From NCBI RefSeq assembly GCF_040409795.1, contig NZ_CP099571.1:1426001-1490000 (forward strand): 64,000 nt of DNA. The letters are read 5' to 3'. The notes beneath the pieces are model-generated. The model did no database searches. It saw only the letters and a list, made by a program, of their open reading frames with translations, and was not told where the DNA came from. This stretch comes from Polynucleobacter sp. MWH-UH19D. GTDB taxonomy: Bacteria; Pseudomonadota; Gammaproteobacteria; Burkholderiales; Burkholderiaceae. Below are positions 19,069-27,456 of this stretch, piece by piece; within the stretch, counting starts at the first letter, position 1, and each line of letters starts with the position of its first letter. The translations under genes were made by a program, and so were the position numbers.

Positions 19069-19243
19069 CTTGCAATACTCAATTCATTGTGCAGCGCAAT
19101 TTAAATATATTTTTGCTGAGCAAAGTCTGGGGGAGACAGTGGTTTTACATAAGCTTATTACTATTAAATAGAAGTTGATCTTATTTTTGAATCAAATCGA
19201 AGATAAGATAGAAACATCAAATTAACACCTGGAGGGTATAGGC

Positions 19244-20230
19244 ATGTTTAAGCAAGTTATTCGCAATCTAAGCAAAAATCTTGCCTGGATTGTTGGAGCA
19301 GTAACATTAATCGCATCACCAATTTCATTTGCACAAAACTGGCCAACTAAGCCAATCAAGCTTGTAATACCTTTTGCTGCTGGCGGCACCACCGATATTC
19401 TCGGTCGCTTACTTGCGCAACAACTTTCCAAGGATCTGGGTCAAAACGTTATTGTTGAAAATAAACCTGGTGCTGGCGGCAATATTGCTGCAGAGTACGT
19501 AGCCCAGTCAGCCGCAGATGGTTATACGATCATGCTGGCATCTGGCAGCATGCTGACCGTTAACCCAAGCCTTTATAAAAAATTGCCTGTGAACTATGCA
19601 AAAGATTTTGTGTACATCACCAATGTCGCCAGTGGACCAATGCTATTGTCCGTAAGCACTAAGTTACCAGTAAAAAATCTTGGTGAATTCATTGCATACG
19701 CTAAAACAAAGGACCTGAACTTTGGTTCAGCTGGTATTGGAAGTCAAGTTCATATGGCGGCTGAGAATCTAACCTACTCCGCCAATATTCCAGCTACCCA
19801 CGTTCCTTATAAAGGTGAGTCTGCCGCACTAAATGATCTGGTTGCGGGCCAAATTGATTTCATGGTGGGCAATCTCACAGCAGCAACTGGTTTTGCTAAA
19901 TCTGGACAGATTAAGCCTCTAGCAGTGACCAGCTTGAAACGGTCCAAACAATTACCAGATGTTCCAACAGTTGCCGAATCGGGTATTCCTGGTTTTGAAT
20001 CTACTGGCTGGTTTGGACTCGTTGCGCCCGCCAATACACCTAAAGCCATTACCGACAAAATCTACGCTGCTACCGTGAAGGCCGTTGGCTCAGAGGCGAT
20101 GAGAAACAGCCTTGATCTCAATGGTTTAACCGCTATAGTAAATACTCAGAAAGATTTTGAATCCCAAGTAAAAACTGAATCAGTTACCTGGGAAAAAGTT
20201 ATAAAAGGTCGCAATATTAGCGCACAGTAA
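19244..20230 (+). CDS. Bug family (tripartite tricarboxylate transporter) substrate-binding protein
   Basis: 328-residue periplasmic binding protein. The signal peptide ends near residue 31 (ASPISFAQN), followed by the family start NWPTKPIKLVIPFAAGGTTDILGR and the GYTIMLAS and GSQVHMAAE loops. Bug proteins bind carboxylates such as citrate, tartrate or amino acids and usually hand them to TctAB, which is not in this window. Good ribosome site (GGAGGG). Divergent from slcC, so likely co-regulated and possibly the sulfolactate receptor. A strong terminator follows. Confidence 0.87.
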   Translation: MFKQVIRNLSKNLAWIVGAVTLIASPISFAQNWPTKPIKLVIPFAAGGTTDILGRLLAQQLSKDLGQNVIVENKPGAGGNIAAEYVAQSAADGYTIMLASGSMLTVNPSLYKKLPVNYAKDFVYITNVASGPMLLSVSTKLPVKNLGEFIAYAKTKDLNFGSAGIGSQVHMAAENLTYSANIPATHVPYKGESAALNDLVAGQIDFMVGNLTAATGFAKSGQIKPLAVTSLKRSKQLPDVPTVAESGIPGFESTGWFGLVAPANTPKAITDKIYAATVKAVGSEAMRNSLDLNGLTAIVNTQKDFESQVKTESVTWEKVIKGRNISAQ

Positions 20231-20234
20231 AAGC

Positions 20235-20263
20235 AAAGTCGCACTCTAATGTGCGACTTTTTT
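20235..20263 (+). terminator. Rho-independent terminator after the first Bug gene
   Basis: Stem GTCGCAC/GTGCGAC extended by A-T pairs (AAA/TTT), 6-nt loop TCTAAT, ending in six T. It separates the first Bug gene from the second, so the two can be expressed at different levels, perhaps by partial read-through. Confidence 0.93.
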
Positions 20264-20298
20264 ATTCGCTTATTTGTAAAAAATAAAAAGAGGGTTTT

Positions 20299-21291
20299 AT
20301 GAAATTAATTCAAATTCTCACACAAAGCCGCCTCCTGAAAGGTATCGCTGTCTGTTTTTTTATTTATTCCAGTAACGCGTTTGCCCAAAACTACCCAAAT
20401 AAGCCAATTACGATTGTTGTACCGTTCAATGCTGGCGGAGATGCGGATCAGTCAGCGCGGAATCTAGCAACAGTGGCTCAAAATGTACTCAAGCAACCGA
20501 TCATTGTTACCAATAAAAGTGGGGCAAGCGGAGCGATAGGCTCACAATTTGTTAAAGATGCGCTACCTGATGGCTATACACTTTTAATGGCAAGGGTGGG
20601 ATCCCAATCCGTTTTACCCGCAATGAAATCAGACCTAAGCTATAAATGGAATGACTTTACTTTCATTGGATTGCTTGAGCTAAATCCTGTGGTTTGCGTA
20701 GTTCATCCAGAATCACCTTACAAAACATTTGAAGATTTAACCAAGGCTATTAGCTCACAACCTGGAAAACTCAATTACAGCTCATCTGGACCTGGAACAA
20801 TTCTCAATTTTGGACCTCAACTTATTCTGCAAACTCTAAAACTCAAACCTGACGCAGCAGTTAACATTAGTTATAAAGGCGGCTCAGAAGCAGTTGTTGC
20901 CGTACTTGCCAAAGAAGTTGACTTTAGTTGTGGCAATCTCACATCAGCATTAACCCAAATTAATAGCGGCAAGTTGCGAGCTCTAGTAGTGACAACTCCA
21001 GACCGCGTTAAGGATATTCCATCCGTACCAACAGCCAAAGAAGTGGGCATGCCGCAACTTGAGGCTATCGTTGGCTGGAGCGCCCTTTACGGACCACCTA
21101 AATTAAGCTCAGAGATAGTGGCTAAATGGGTAGACGTATTGGTCGTCGCTGATAAGGATGCTAATTGGCAGGCAGGCAATGCTCGTTACGGCGGCATCCC
21201 TCGAATTCTTTCGCCCGCAGATACTGAAAAGTTTGCAGCCTCTCAATATGTTTCGTATTCAAAACTCAGTACTCAGCTAGGCATTAAATAA
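20299..21291 (+). CDS. Second Bug family substrate-binding protein
   Basis: 330 aa, signal peptide ending near residue 29 (SSNAFAQN), then NYPNKPITIVVPFNAGGDADQSARN. Overall family features are as in its neighbour, but the two sequences differ strongly in the ligand-facing loops (for example GGDADQSA against GGTTDILG), so they probably bind different ligands. The ThDP enzyme gene starts 15 nt after its stop, which ties this receptor to that gene pair. Confidence 0.86.
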   Translation: MKLIQILTQSRLLKGIAVCFFIYSSNAFAQNYPNKPITIVVPFNAGGDADQSARNLATVAQNVLKQPIIVTNKSGASGAIGSQFVKDALPDGYTLLMARVGSQSVLPAMKSDLSYKWNDFTFIGLLELNPVVCVVHPESPYKTFEDLTKAISSQPGKLNYSSSGPGTILNFGPQLILQTLKLKPDAAVNISYKGGSEAVVAVLAKEVDFSCGNLTSALTQINSGKLRALVVTTPDRVKDIPSVPTAKEVGMPQLEAIVGWSALYGPPKLSSEIVAKWVDVLVVADKDANWQAGNARYGGIPRILSPADTEKFAASQYVSYSKLSTQLGIK

Positions 21292-21306
21292 CTTAACAAG
21301 AAAACT

Positions 21307-22947
21307 ATGAGTTTAAAAAATAAAAATGGTGCTAATGCATTTGTTGAAACCCTAGAATTAGCGGGCATCGATAAAATCTTTACGCTTTCTGGCAATCACA
21401 TCATGCCCATATACGATGCTATTTTTGGATCAAATATTGATCTGATTCATACTCGACATGAGGCAGCTGCTGTACATATGGCTGATGCTTGGGCACGACT
21501 TACTGGAAAGGTTGGAATAGCGCTTGTTACCGGCGGACCAGGTCATGCAAATGCCATTTCCGCACTCTATACCGCCAGCATGTCTGAATCGCCAGTAATC
21601 CTATTTTCTGGCCACGCCCCAATCGGGCAACTTGGCAAAGGCGCATTTCAAGAAATGCTTCAGGCCGATATAGCAGCACCTCTTACTAAAGCTTCTTGGG
21701 TATGCCAAGAATCTAAAAACATAGCTCAAGATGTTGCAAGAGCGATTCACATTGCCAAATCCGGCAGGCCTGGTCCGGTGCATGTTAGCCTCCCAACCGA
21801 TATTCTTGAGGCGCCGTATCCCGATACCGCAAATAAGATCACACCAGATTCATTTGCGCCAGAACATATGGCTATCAATTCAAGCGAATTAGAAGCGCTC
21901 ATAGATCAACTTAAGCAAGCGAAGAAACCGCTCATTCTCGCTGGCCCAATGATGCAATCCAGGGATGGAAGAGTCAAACTCAAATCCATTGAAGATCTCC
22001 TTTCCATTCCAGTTATTGGAATGGAAAGTCCACGTGGAATTGGCGATCCAAGTCTAGGTGCATTCTCTGAAGTCTTAAGTCAGGCCGACTGCATATTACT
22101 GCTTGGTAAAAAAATTGACTTTACTTTGAAGTTTGCGCAAAGCCCAAGCATCAATCAAGAGTGTGTCTTTCTGCAAATTGATCCCGATCAAGAAGAAATC
22201 AATCGAGCTAAAAACGCTGTTGGCAATAGACTTTCTCATATTTTAAAAGCTGATATACCAACCGCCATTCAAACCATCACCAATCTTATAAGCATTGAGA
22301 CCGAAGCGGTAAATAGCGATTGGCAACACGAAGTCCGTAACGCCATTCAATTTAGGCCAAATGCTTGGAATGCTTTGCCAAAAACCACAAATAATATTCA
22401 CCCCGCCCAAGCTCTTAAACCATTACAGGAAATATTGGATAGCCACCCAGACTCCATATTAATAAGTGATGGGGGTGAAATTGGTCAATGGGCACAAGCA
22501 TGCCTTAGTGCACCTAATCGAGTAATAAACGGAGTTGCAGGATCAATTGGATCGGCTCTTCCATTTGCAATTGCCGCAAGAGTTGCAAAACCTGATGCTC
22601 CAATTATCTCGGTAATGGGCGATGGTACGTTTGGATTCCACAGTGCAGAAATTGATACTGCGGTTCGCTACAAACTTCCTTTTGTATTGGTTGTTGGAAA
22701 TGATGCTCGTTGGAACGCAGAGTATCAAATACAAGTCCGCGAATATGGAAAAGATAGAACCATTGGCTGCGAATTACTCCCATCTCATTATGAGAAAGTT
22801 TGCGAGGCATTCGGTGGATATGGAGAATTAGTGCAAGACTCAGACAAGGTGCTTCCAGCAGCAAAACGTGCAGCAGCGACCAATCTTCCCTCCTGCCTTA
22901 ATATCATGATCGAGGGACTTGCTGCGCCAAATATAAAGCGAAATTAA
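21307..22947 (+). CDS. ThDP-dependent enzyme of the acetolactate synthase/decarboxylase superfamily
   Basis: 546 aa, about the full length of the family, with the N-terminal pyrimidine-binding domain (catalytic Glu in TRHEAAAVHMADAWAR near residue 50; VTGGPGHANA near 76), a central domain (about 190-330) and the C-terminal pyrophosphate domain (VMGDGTFGF near 436 and VVGNDARWN near 462). The exact reaction cannot be read from sequence. It shares a unit with a GlcD-like FAD dehydrogenase, which suggests decarboxylation of a 2-oxoacid produced by that enzyme. In this locus sulfopyruvate is an attractive but unproven substrate; known sulfopyruvate decarboxylase (ComDE) is two small chains. Confidence 0.8.
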   Translation: MSLKNKNGANAFVETLELAGIDKIFTLSGNHIMPIYDAIFGSNIDLIHTRHEAAAVHMADAWARLTGKVGIALVTGGPGHANAISALYTASMSESPVILFSGHAPIGQLGKGAFQEMLQADIAAPLTKASWVCQESKNIAQDVARAIHIAKSGRPGPVHVSLPTDILEAPYPDTANKITPDSFAPEHMAINSSELEALIDQLKQAKKPLILAGPMMQSRDGRVKLKSIEDLLSIPVIGMESPRGIGDPSLGAFSEVLSQADCILLLGKKIDFTLKFAQSPSINQECVFLQIDPDQEEINRAKNAVGNRLSHILKADIPTAIQTITNLISIETEAVNSDWQHEVRNAIQFRPNAWNALPKTTNNIHPAQALKPLQEILDSHPDSILISDGGEIGQWAQACLSAPNRVINGVAGSIGSALPFAIAARVAKPDAPIISVMGDGTFGFHSAEIDTAVRYKLPFVLVVGNDARWNAEYQIQVREYGKDRTIGCELLPSHYEKVCEAFGGYGELVQDSDKVLPAAKRAAATNLPSCLNIMIEGLAAPNIKRN

Positions 22948-22948
22948 G

Positions 22949-24367
22949 GTGGATCAGCATAGTAGATTCATTGAGCAATGCCAAAAGATTATTGGCATTT
23001 CAAATGTTTTAACTTCTGACTTCGATAAGAAACCATTTTTGCTTGACTGGAGCAAACGCTATTCTGGTAAAGCCATTGCAGTCTTAAAACCCAAAACTAC
23101 CGAAGAGATTGCAGCATTAGTAAAGTTATGCTGCCAACAAAATATTGCAATTACTCCACAAGGAGGTAACACCGGTCTGTGCGGTGGCGCCACCCCAAGA
23201 TCACATGGAGATTCCGTTGTTATATGCACAACCCGTCTAAATACCATTCGAGAAATAGACCTAGATAATTCGACGATTACGGTAGATTCTGGCGCCGTTC
23301 TATCTACGGTTCAAGAGACTGCGTTAAAGGCGGGCATGCTCTTTCCGCTAAGCCTGGCCGCTGAAGGGAGCTGCACAATTGGAGGCAATTTGGGTACTAA
23401 TGCAGGCGGCATACAAGTACTTCGCTATGGGAATATGCGTGATCTTACCTTGGGGATAGAAGTTGTAACTGCAAATGGGGAAATTTTGCATGGTTTACGT
23501 GGTTTACGCAAAGATAACACCGGTTACTCATTGAAGGATCTCTATATTGGGTCTGAAGGTACTCTTGGAATTATTACTGCGGCAACACTTAAGCTCTACC
23601 CACTCCCGAAATCAAAAGCAACCGCATTGGTTGCCATCAAAAATATTGAATCAGCCATCAAGTTAATCGACTTAGCACGCAAAAGATGCAATGCCGATCT
23701 TACTGCTTTTGAACTTATATCAACTCGCGCACTAGATTTAATATCAAATCAAGAAAAAAATTGGTCGTCAATTCTTAACGCTAAATCAGGTTGGGCAATT
23801 TTGCTGGAGTTATCAAGCATGGAAAATTCCGAATACAGTCGCTCTCAGCTTGAAACATTTCTTACAGAAGCTTTTAAGTTAGAGTTTATTGATGATGCAA
23901 TTATTGCCAACTCGATCCAACAAAGTAGAGATTTGTGGCACGCAAGAGAGAATATTCCTGAGGCTCAACTAAAATTAGGAACCATCATTAAACATGATAT
24001 TTCAATACCCATTTCAAAAATCGCTGACTTTGTTAAAGATACGGAGATAAAACTTAAAGCTCGCTGGCCAGAAACGCAAACTATTGTTTTTGGCCATGTT
24101 GGCGATGGAAATTTACACTATAACTTAGCGCCCATTGCCACTGATGATTCTTTGAGTAGTATGGAATCAAAGAGGCGAGCGATTAATGAATTAGTTCACA
24201 ATCAAGTCTATTTGTACTCAGGCTCATTTTCTGCTGAACATGGTATCGGTCAGGCAAAAAGGGAGGAGTTACCTTTTAGAAAAAATATTGTTGAAATAGA
24301 TCTTATGAGAGCAATTAAGAAAGCTCTTGATCCAAAAAATCTGATGAACCCCGACAAAATTCTTTAA
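22949..24367 (+). CDS. FAD-binding 2-hydroxyacid dehydrogenase (GlcD/D-lactate dehydrogenase family)
   Basis: 472-residue soluble flavoprotein. The FAD_binding_4 domain has PQGGNTGLCGGATP near residue 70 and NLGTNAGGIQVLRYGNMRD near 150; the C-terminal FAD-oxidase domain has FGHVGDGNLHYN near 380 and the metal-ligand region SAEHGIGQAKREE near 428. Such enzymes oxidise D-2-hydroxyacids and pass electrons to quinone or an electron-transfer protein. It starts with GTG, one base after the ThDP gene. A similar-family enzyme (SlcD) oxidises sulfolactate in Roseovarius, so a sulfonated substrate is possible here. Its stop overlaps the convergent TauE/SafE stop. Confidence 0.84.
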   Translation: MDQHSRFIEQCQKIIGISNVLTSDFDKKPFLLDWSKRYSGKAIAVLKPKTTEEIAALVKLCCQQNIAITPQGGNTGLCGGATPRSHGDSVVICTTRLNTIREIDLDNSTITVDSGAVLSTVQETALKAGMLFPLSLAAEGSCTIGGNLGTNAGGIQVLRYGNMRDLTLGIEVVTANGEILHGLRGLRKDNTGYSLKDLYIGSEGTLGIITAATLKLYPLPKSKATALVAIKNIESAIKLIDLARKRCNADLTAFELISTRALDLISNQEKNWSSILNAKSGWAILLELSSMENSEYSRSQLETFLTEAFKLEFIDDAIIANSIQQSRDLWHARENIPEAQLKLGTIIKHDISIPISKIADFVKDTEIKLKARWPETQTIVFGHVGDGNLHYNLAPIATDDSLSSMESKRRAINELVHNQVYLYSGSFSAEHGIGQAKREELPFRKNIVEIDLMRAIKKALDPKNLMNPDKIL

Positions 24368-25116
24368 AGCAATTGTCGGATAAGCAAGGTAGCGCCTGCA
24401 AAAATCAAAATTGATCCATAGGTAATCCGCATTCCTGCATTACTTAATTTAGTGTGCACATGGGTTCCAAGCCAAATTCCCATAAAAGTTGCTGGTAATA
24501 AACAAACTGCCAAGCCAATCACAGACCAACTCAGAATAAGTCCTGTTACCAGCATTAAAGTGAGCCGCAAAAATGTCAGCATAAAAATAGCAAATGCCAT
24601 CGTAGCGCGTAGCACTTTAGGATCATTAATCCGCAAGCCTAAATACGAAACATAAATTGGACCACCCGTTGCAAATAGCGCAGTAAAAGTACCGCCCATG
24701 AAACCAAATGGAGCAGCCCACCATTTATTGATGGGATCAACCATTTCATGATTCCTTTGCCAGAGCACCCGCGCCCCATTCAATGCAGCAAAACATCCTA
24801 GAGTAATTAATAGCGGTTCACTTGGCGACTGAATTAATAGCGCGATTCCCAAAATCATGCCAACCAAACTAAACGGAAATAGCCACTTCAACTCTTTTAG
24901 GTTGGCATCTTTGGATGACTTTTTTCCAACATAAAGGGAGGCGCAAATGTCGACAATGACCATCATTGGTACTACAGACTTCAATGGGTACATCTGTACT
25001 AATAGTGGTACTGCAACAATGGATGAACCAAAACCTGAAATACCAAAAATGAAATAGGCGCCAAAAATGATTAGCGTCGCTAACCCGAAATGGATGGGGT
25101 CAATTAATTCAAAAAT
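24364..25116 (-). CDS. TauE/SafE family anion exporter with no standard start codon
   Basis: Multi-helix membrane protein of the TauE/SafE family, which exports sulfite, sulfoacetate or other anions. The first ATG in frame is at 24993 and would give 209 aa lacking the family's N-terminal helix. Upstream the frame stays open to a stop at 25126-25128 and encodes the typical start IDPIHFGLATLIIFGAYF followed by ISGFGSSIVAVPLL, but contains no ATG, GTG or TTG. ATT 25116 (250 aa) is the best available initiator, overlapping the flavoprotein stop. It is therefore either an AUU-started gene, a coupled gene, or one with a lost start. Confidence 0.68.
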   Translation of the reverse strand: MFELIDPIHFGLATLIIFGAYFIFGISGFGSSIVAVPLLVQMYPLKSVVPMMVIVDICASLYVGKKSSKDANLKELKWLFPFSLVGMILGIALLIQSPSEPLLITLGCFAALNGARVLWQRNHEMVDPINKWWAAPFGFMGGTFTALFATGGPIYVSYLGLRINDPKVLRATMAFAIFMLTFLRLTLMLVTGLILSWSVIGLAVCLLPATFMGIWLGTHVHTKLSNAGMRITYGSILIFAGATLLIRQLL

Positions 25117-25117
25117 A

Positions 25118-26839
25118 TTATGACTCTACTAATATTGTTTGACCTGGCTTAATCATCGTAAATTGAACCGGCTGATTCTGAATTCGCAGTCCGTTTTGAT
25201 CTAGGTTTACAGCTGTGTAATATGACTCCTCTAAAGAGCCCGGCTCAGGAAAATCATCGCGATAATGCGCCCCTCGAGAATTCTCTCTCGAAAGAGCGGC
25301 TTCAACTACAGCCTGGCTAACTAAAATCAAATTCTGCAAATTCATCCAATCCTGCCAAGTATTACTGTACTCGCGCTGAATATTACCCACACCCATTTGC
25401 TTTAACTGAGATGCGAGCTCTTGAAGCCGTAGACGTGCTCGCAATAAACTCTCTTGTGTTCTTGAGATCCCTACGTCATCCCACATACACTGCGCCAATG
25501 CATCACGGATGATCTCAATATCGCCAGCCTCTTTCTGCAAAGGTTCCTCATGAAGACGGATACTAGCGGCAACTTCATCCAAATCATATTCACGTAACTC
25601 TTGCGTGCCAACCCACTGCGCCATGGACTCGCCCGCTATACCCCCGAAGACCGTGGAGTTTGCTACCCCATTTCCTCCTAAGCGGTTGGCACCATGTACC
25701 CCGCCAGTATCTTCACCAGCCGCAAAGAGCCCAGGAAGATCAGTGCTGCAATCTTTTTTGAAAACTAAACCGCCCATCATGTAATGCGCCGTGGGCACTA
25801 CCTCCACCAAGTCATTTGCCAGATCAAAACCACTATCAGCGCAACGCTCAACCATCCCTTTAAATTGCTTGCGAACATTATCTGGACCTAAGTGGCTCAT
25901 TTGAATATAAACGCCCCCATTTGGTGTGGCTCGCCCAGCTCGAATCTCTGAGTTAATTGATCTTGAAACAATATCTCTTGTAGCTCGCTCATTGCGCGAA
26001 TCATAGTTACCCATGAATCGCTCTTTATTTCCATTTAGTAGATAGCCGCCTGCACCACGTAGACCTTCCTCCAAAACAGTACCAGTCATGCGGGTACCCG
26101 GTCCAGCCAATAAACCGGTTGGATGAAACTGCACCATTTCCATATCACGCAAAGTTAAGCCAGCACGTAATGCCATCGCTAGACCATCGCAGCTCTTATC
26201 TCCGGATGGTGTGTGATATTTGTACATCGTAGGCCCACCGCCAGTTGCTAATAAAACTGCTTTGGCGCGTACCAACACAAACTGCCCAGTTTGCATATTG
26301 AGCATCAAAACACCAGCAAGCGCTTTTTTATCTTTGCTATGTATCAACTCAATAGCACGATGCTCCTCAAGGCGATGAATACCCCTTGACCAAACCTGTT
26401 CTGCAAGGCGATTAATAATTTCAATTCCGGTTAAATCCCCTTTGTGCACGGTGCGATCGAAGGTTTGCCCCGCAAATGCTTTTTGATGAATAGTGCCATC
26501 GGGGTTTCGGTCAAAGAAGCAACCTAACTCATTCTCTAACTCATGAATTCGCTCAACCGCTTTAGTCACCAATGTCCAGGCTAATTCTTGATCCGATAGC
26601 CACTTACCGCCTTCAATCGTATCCATAAAATGACGCTCAACAGAATCACCCTGTGCAAGCGCAACGTTATAGCCGCCTTGAACCATGCGAGTACAGCCGC
26701 ATTTTCCCAGCAATCCCTTTACTGCAATAGTGATATCTAAGTTTGGATTTGCTTGATGTGCATGGAGAGCAGCAAATAAACCAGCTCCGCCAGATCCCAA
26801 TATCAGAATATCGGTATCAATGGTTGGAATGTTGCTCAT
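25118..26839 (-). CDS. Succinate dehydrogenase/fumarate reductase-like flavoprotein subunit
   Basis: 573 aa. FAD-binding ILGSGGAGLFAALHA at residues 14-28; substrate loop QFHPTG near 237; active-site Arg region RDIVSRS near 286; HYMMGGL near 351; and AGEDTGGVHGANRLGGN near 375. At the site where SdhA and FrdA hold FAD covalently through His (HTVAAQGG), this protein has Cys49 (CTRMVQGG), so FAD is likely not bound by the usual histidyl link. It overlaps the hydratase beta gene by 4 nt. It should form a membrane complex with the iron-sulfur and two anchor subunits encoded upstream. Confidence 0.86.
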   Translation of the reverse strand: MSNIPTIDTDILILGSGGAGLFAALHAHQANPNLDITIAVKGLLGKCGCTRMVQGGYNVALAQGDSVERHFMDTIEGGKWLSDQELAWTLVTKAVERIHELENELGCFFDRNPDGTIHQKAFAGQTFDRTVHKGDLTGIEIINRLAEQVWSRGIHRLEEHRAIELIHSKDKKALAGVLMLNMQTGQFVLVRAKAVLLATGGGPTMYKYHTPSGDKSCDGLAMALRAGLTLRDMEMVQFHPTGLLAGPGTRMTGTVLEEGLRGAGGYLLNGNKERFMGNYDSRNERATRDIVSRSINSEIRAGRATPNGGVYIQMSHLGPDNVRKQFKGMVERCADSGFDLANDLVEVVPTAHYMMGGLVFKKDCSTDLPGLFAAGEDTGGVHGANRLGGNGVANSTVFGGIAGESMAQWVGTQELREYDLDEVAASIRLHEEPLQKEAGDIEIIRDALAQCMWDDVGISRTQESLLRARLRLQELASQLKQMGVGNIQREYSNTWQDWMNLQNLILVSQAVVEAALSRENSRGAHYRDDFPEPGSLEESYYTAVNLDQNGLRIQNQPVQFTMIKPGQTILVES

Positions 26840-27447
26840 GGATTAATTCCCAAGCTCTTTAAAACAGCGTCTTTATTTCGCGCCACATCCCCCTTGACCT
26901 CTTGATAAATACTTCCGCCATGACTATCCATCGCAACCAATAAAGGACCAAAGTCTTTAATCTTGAAGCGCCATAGTGATTCAGGATTAAGGTCATCCAT
27001 ATCCACATCTTCAATTTGCTCAATCCAGGTTGTCTCTAAGGCAGCTGTGCCGCCAATAATGGCGAGATAGACCCCGCCCAACTCCTGAAAGGCCTCTGAG
27101 GATCCCTCACGCATGCCACCTTTGCCCACGATCATGCGTACACCATTTTGCGTCATCAATGGTCGAGTAAAGCGCTCCATACGATCTGATGTAGTGGTGC
27201 CAATACAGATAGGCTGATAACCCGCGGGGAACTCTTTACTTGCAGGCACCTTGCGCACATTCGGTGCAGTGTGTATCACCGCATGGCCATTTAAATCAAA
27301 GCGAGTCTTGCGACCATGGTCAAACATATGAATTTGAGTTGCATCACGAATACCAAAAAGTGTGTTTTGCAAAGTAACCGTATCGTTAATGCGGAGTTTG
27401 CGAATATCTTCTTCGCTAACAGGAGTCGGTAGGTTGTAATGAGCCAT
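26836..27447 (-). CDS. Class I fumarase/tartrate dehydratase-type hydratase, beta subunit
   Basis: 203 aa, equal to the C-terminal domain of single-chain class I fumarases and to TtdB. Typical stretches: TRPLMTQNGVRMIVGKGGMREG near residue 92 and YLAIIGGTAAL near 127, with the ending VAMDSHGGSIYQEV. Fumarate/malate or L-tartrate/oxaloacetate are the usual substrates; sequence alone does not decide. The SDH-like subunits in the same operon favour fumarate hydration after succinate oxidation. Confidence 0.87.
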   Translation of the reverse strand: MAHYNLPTPVSEEDIRKLRINDTVTLQNTLFGIRDATQIHMFDHGRKTRFDLNGHAVIHTAPNVRKVPASKEFPAGYQPICIGTTTSDRMERFTRPLMTQNGVRMIVGKGGMREGSSEAFQELGGVYLAIIGGTAALETTWIEQIEDVDMDDLNPESLWRFKIKDFGPLLVAMDSHGGSIYQEVKGDVARNKDAVLKSLGINP

Positions 27448-27456
27448 AGTCTCTTT

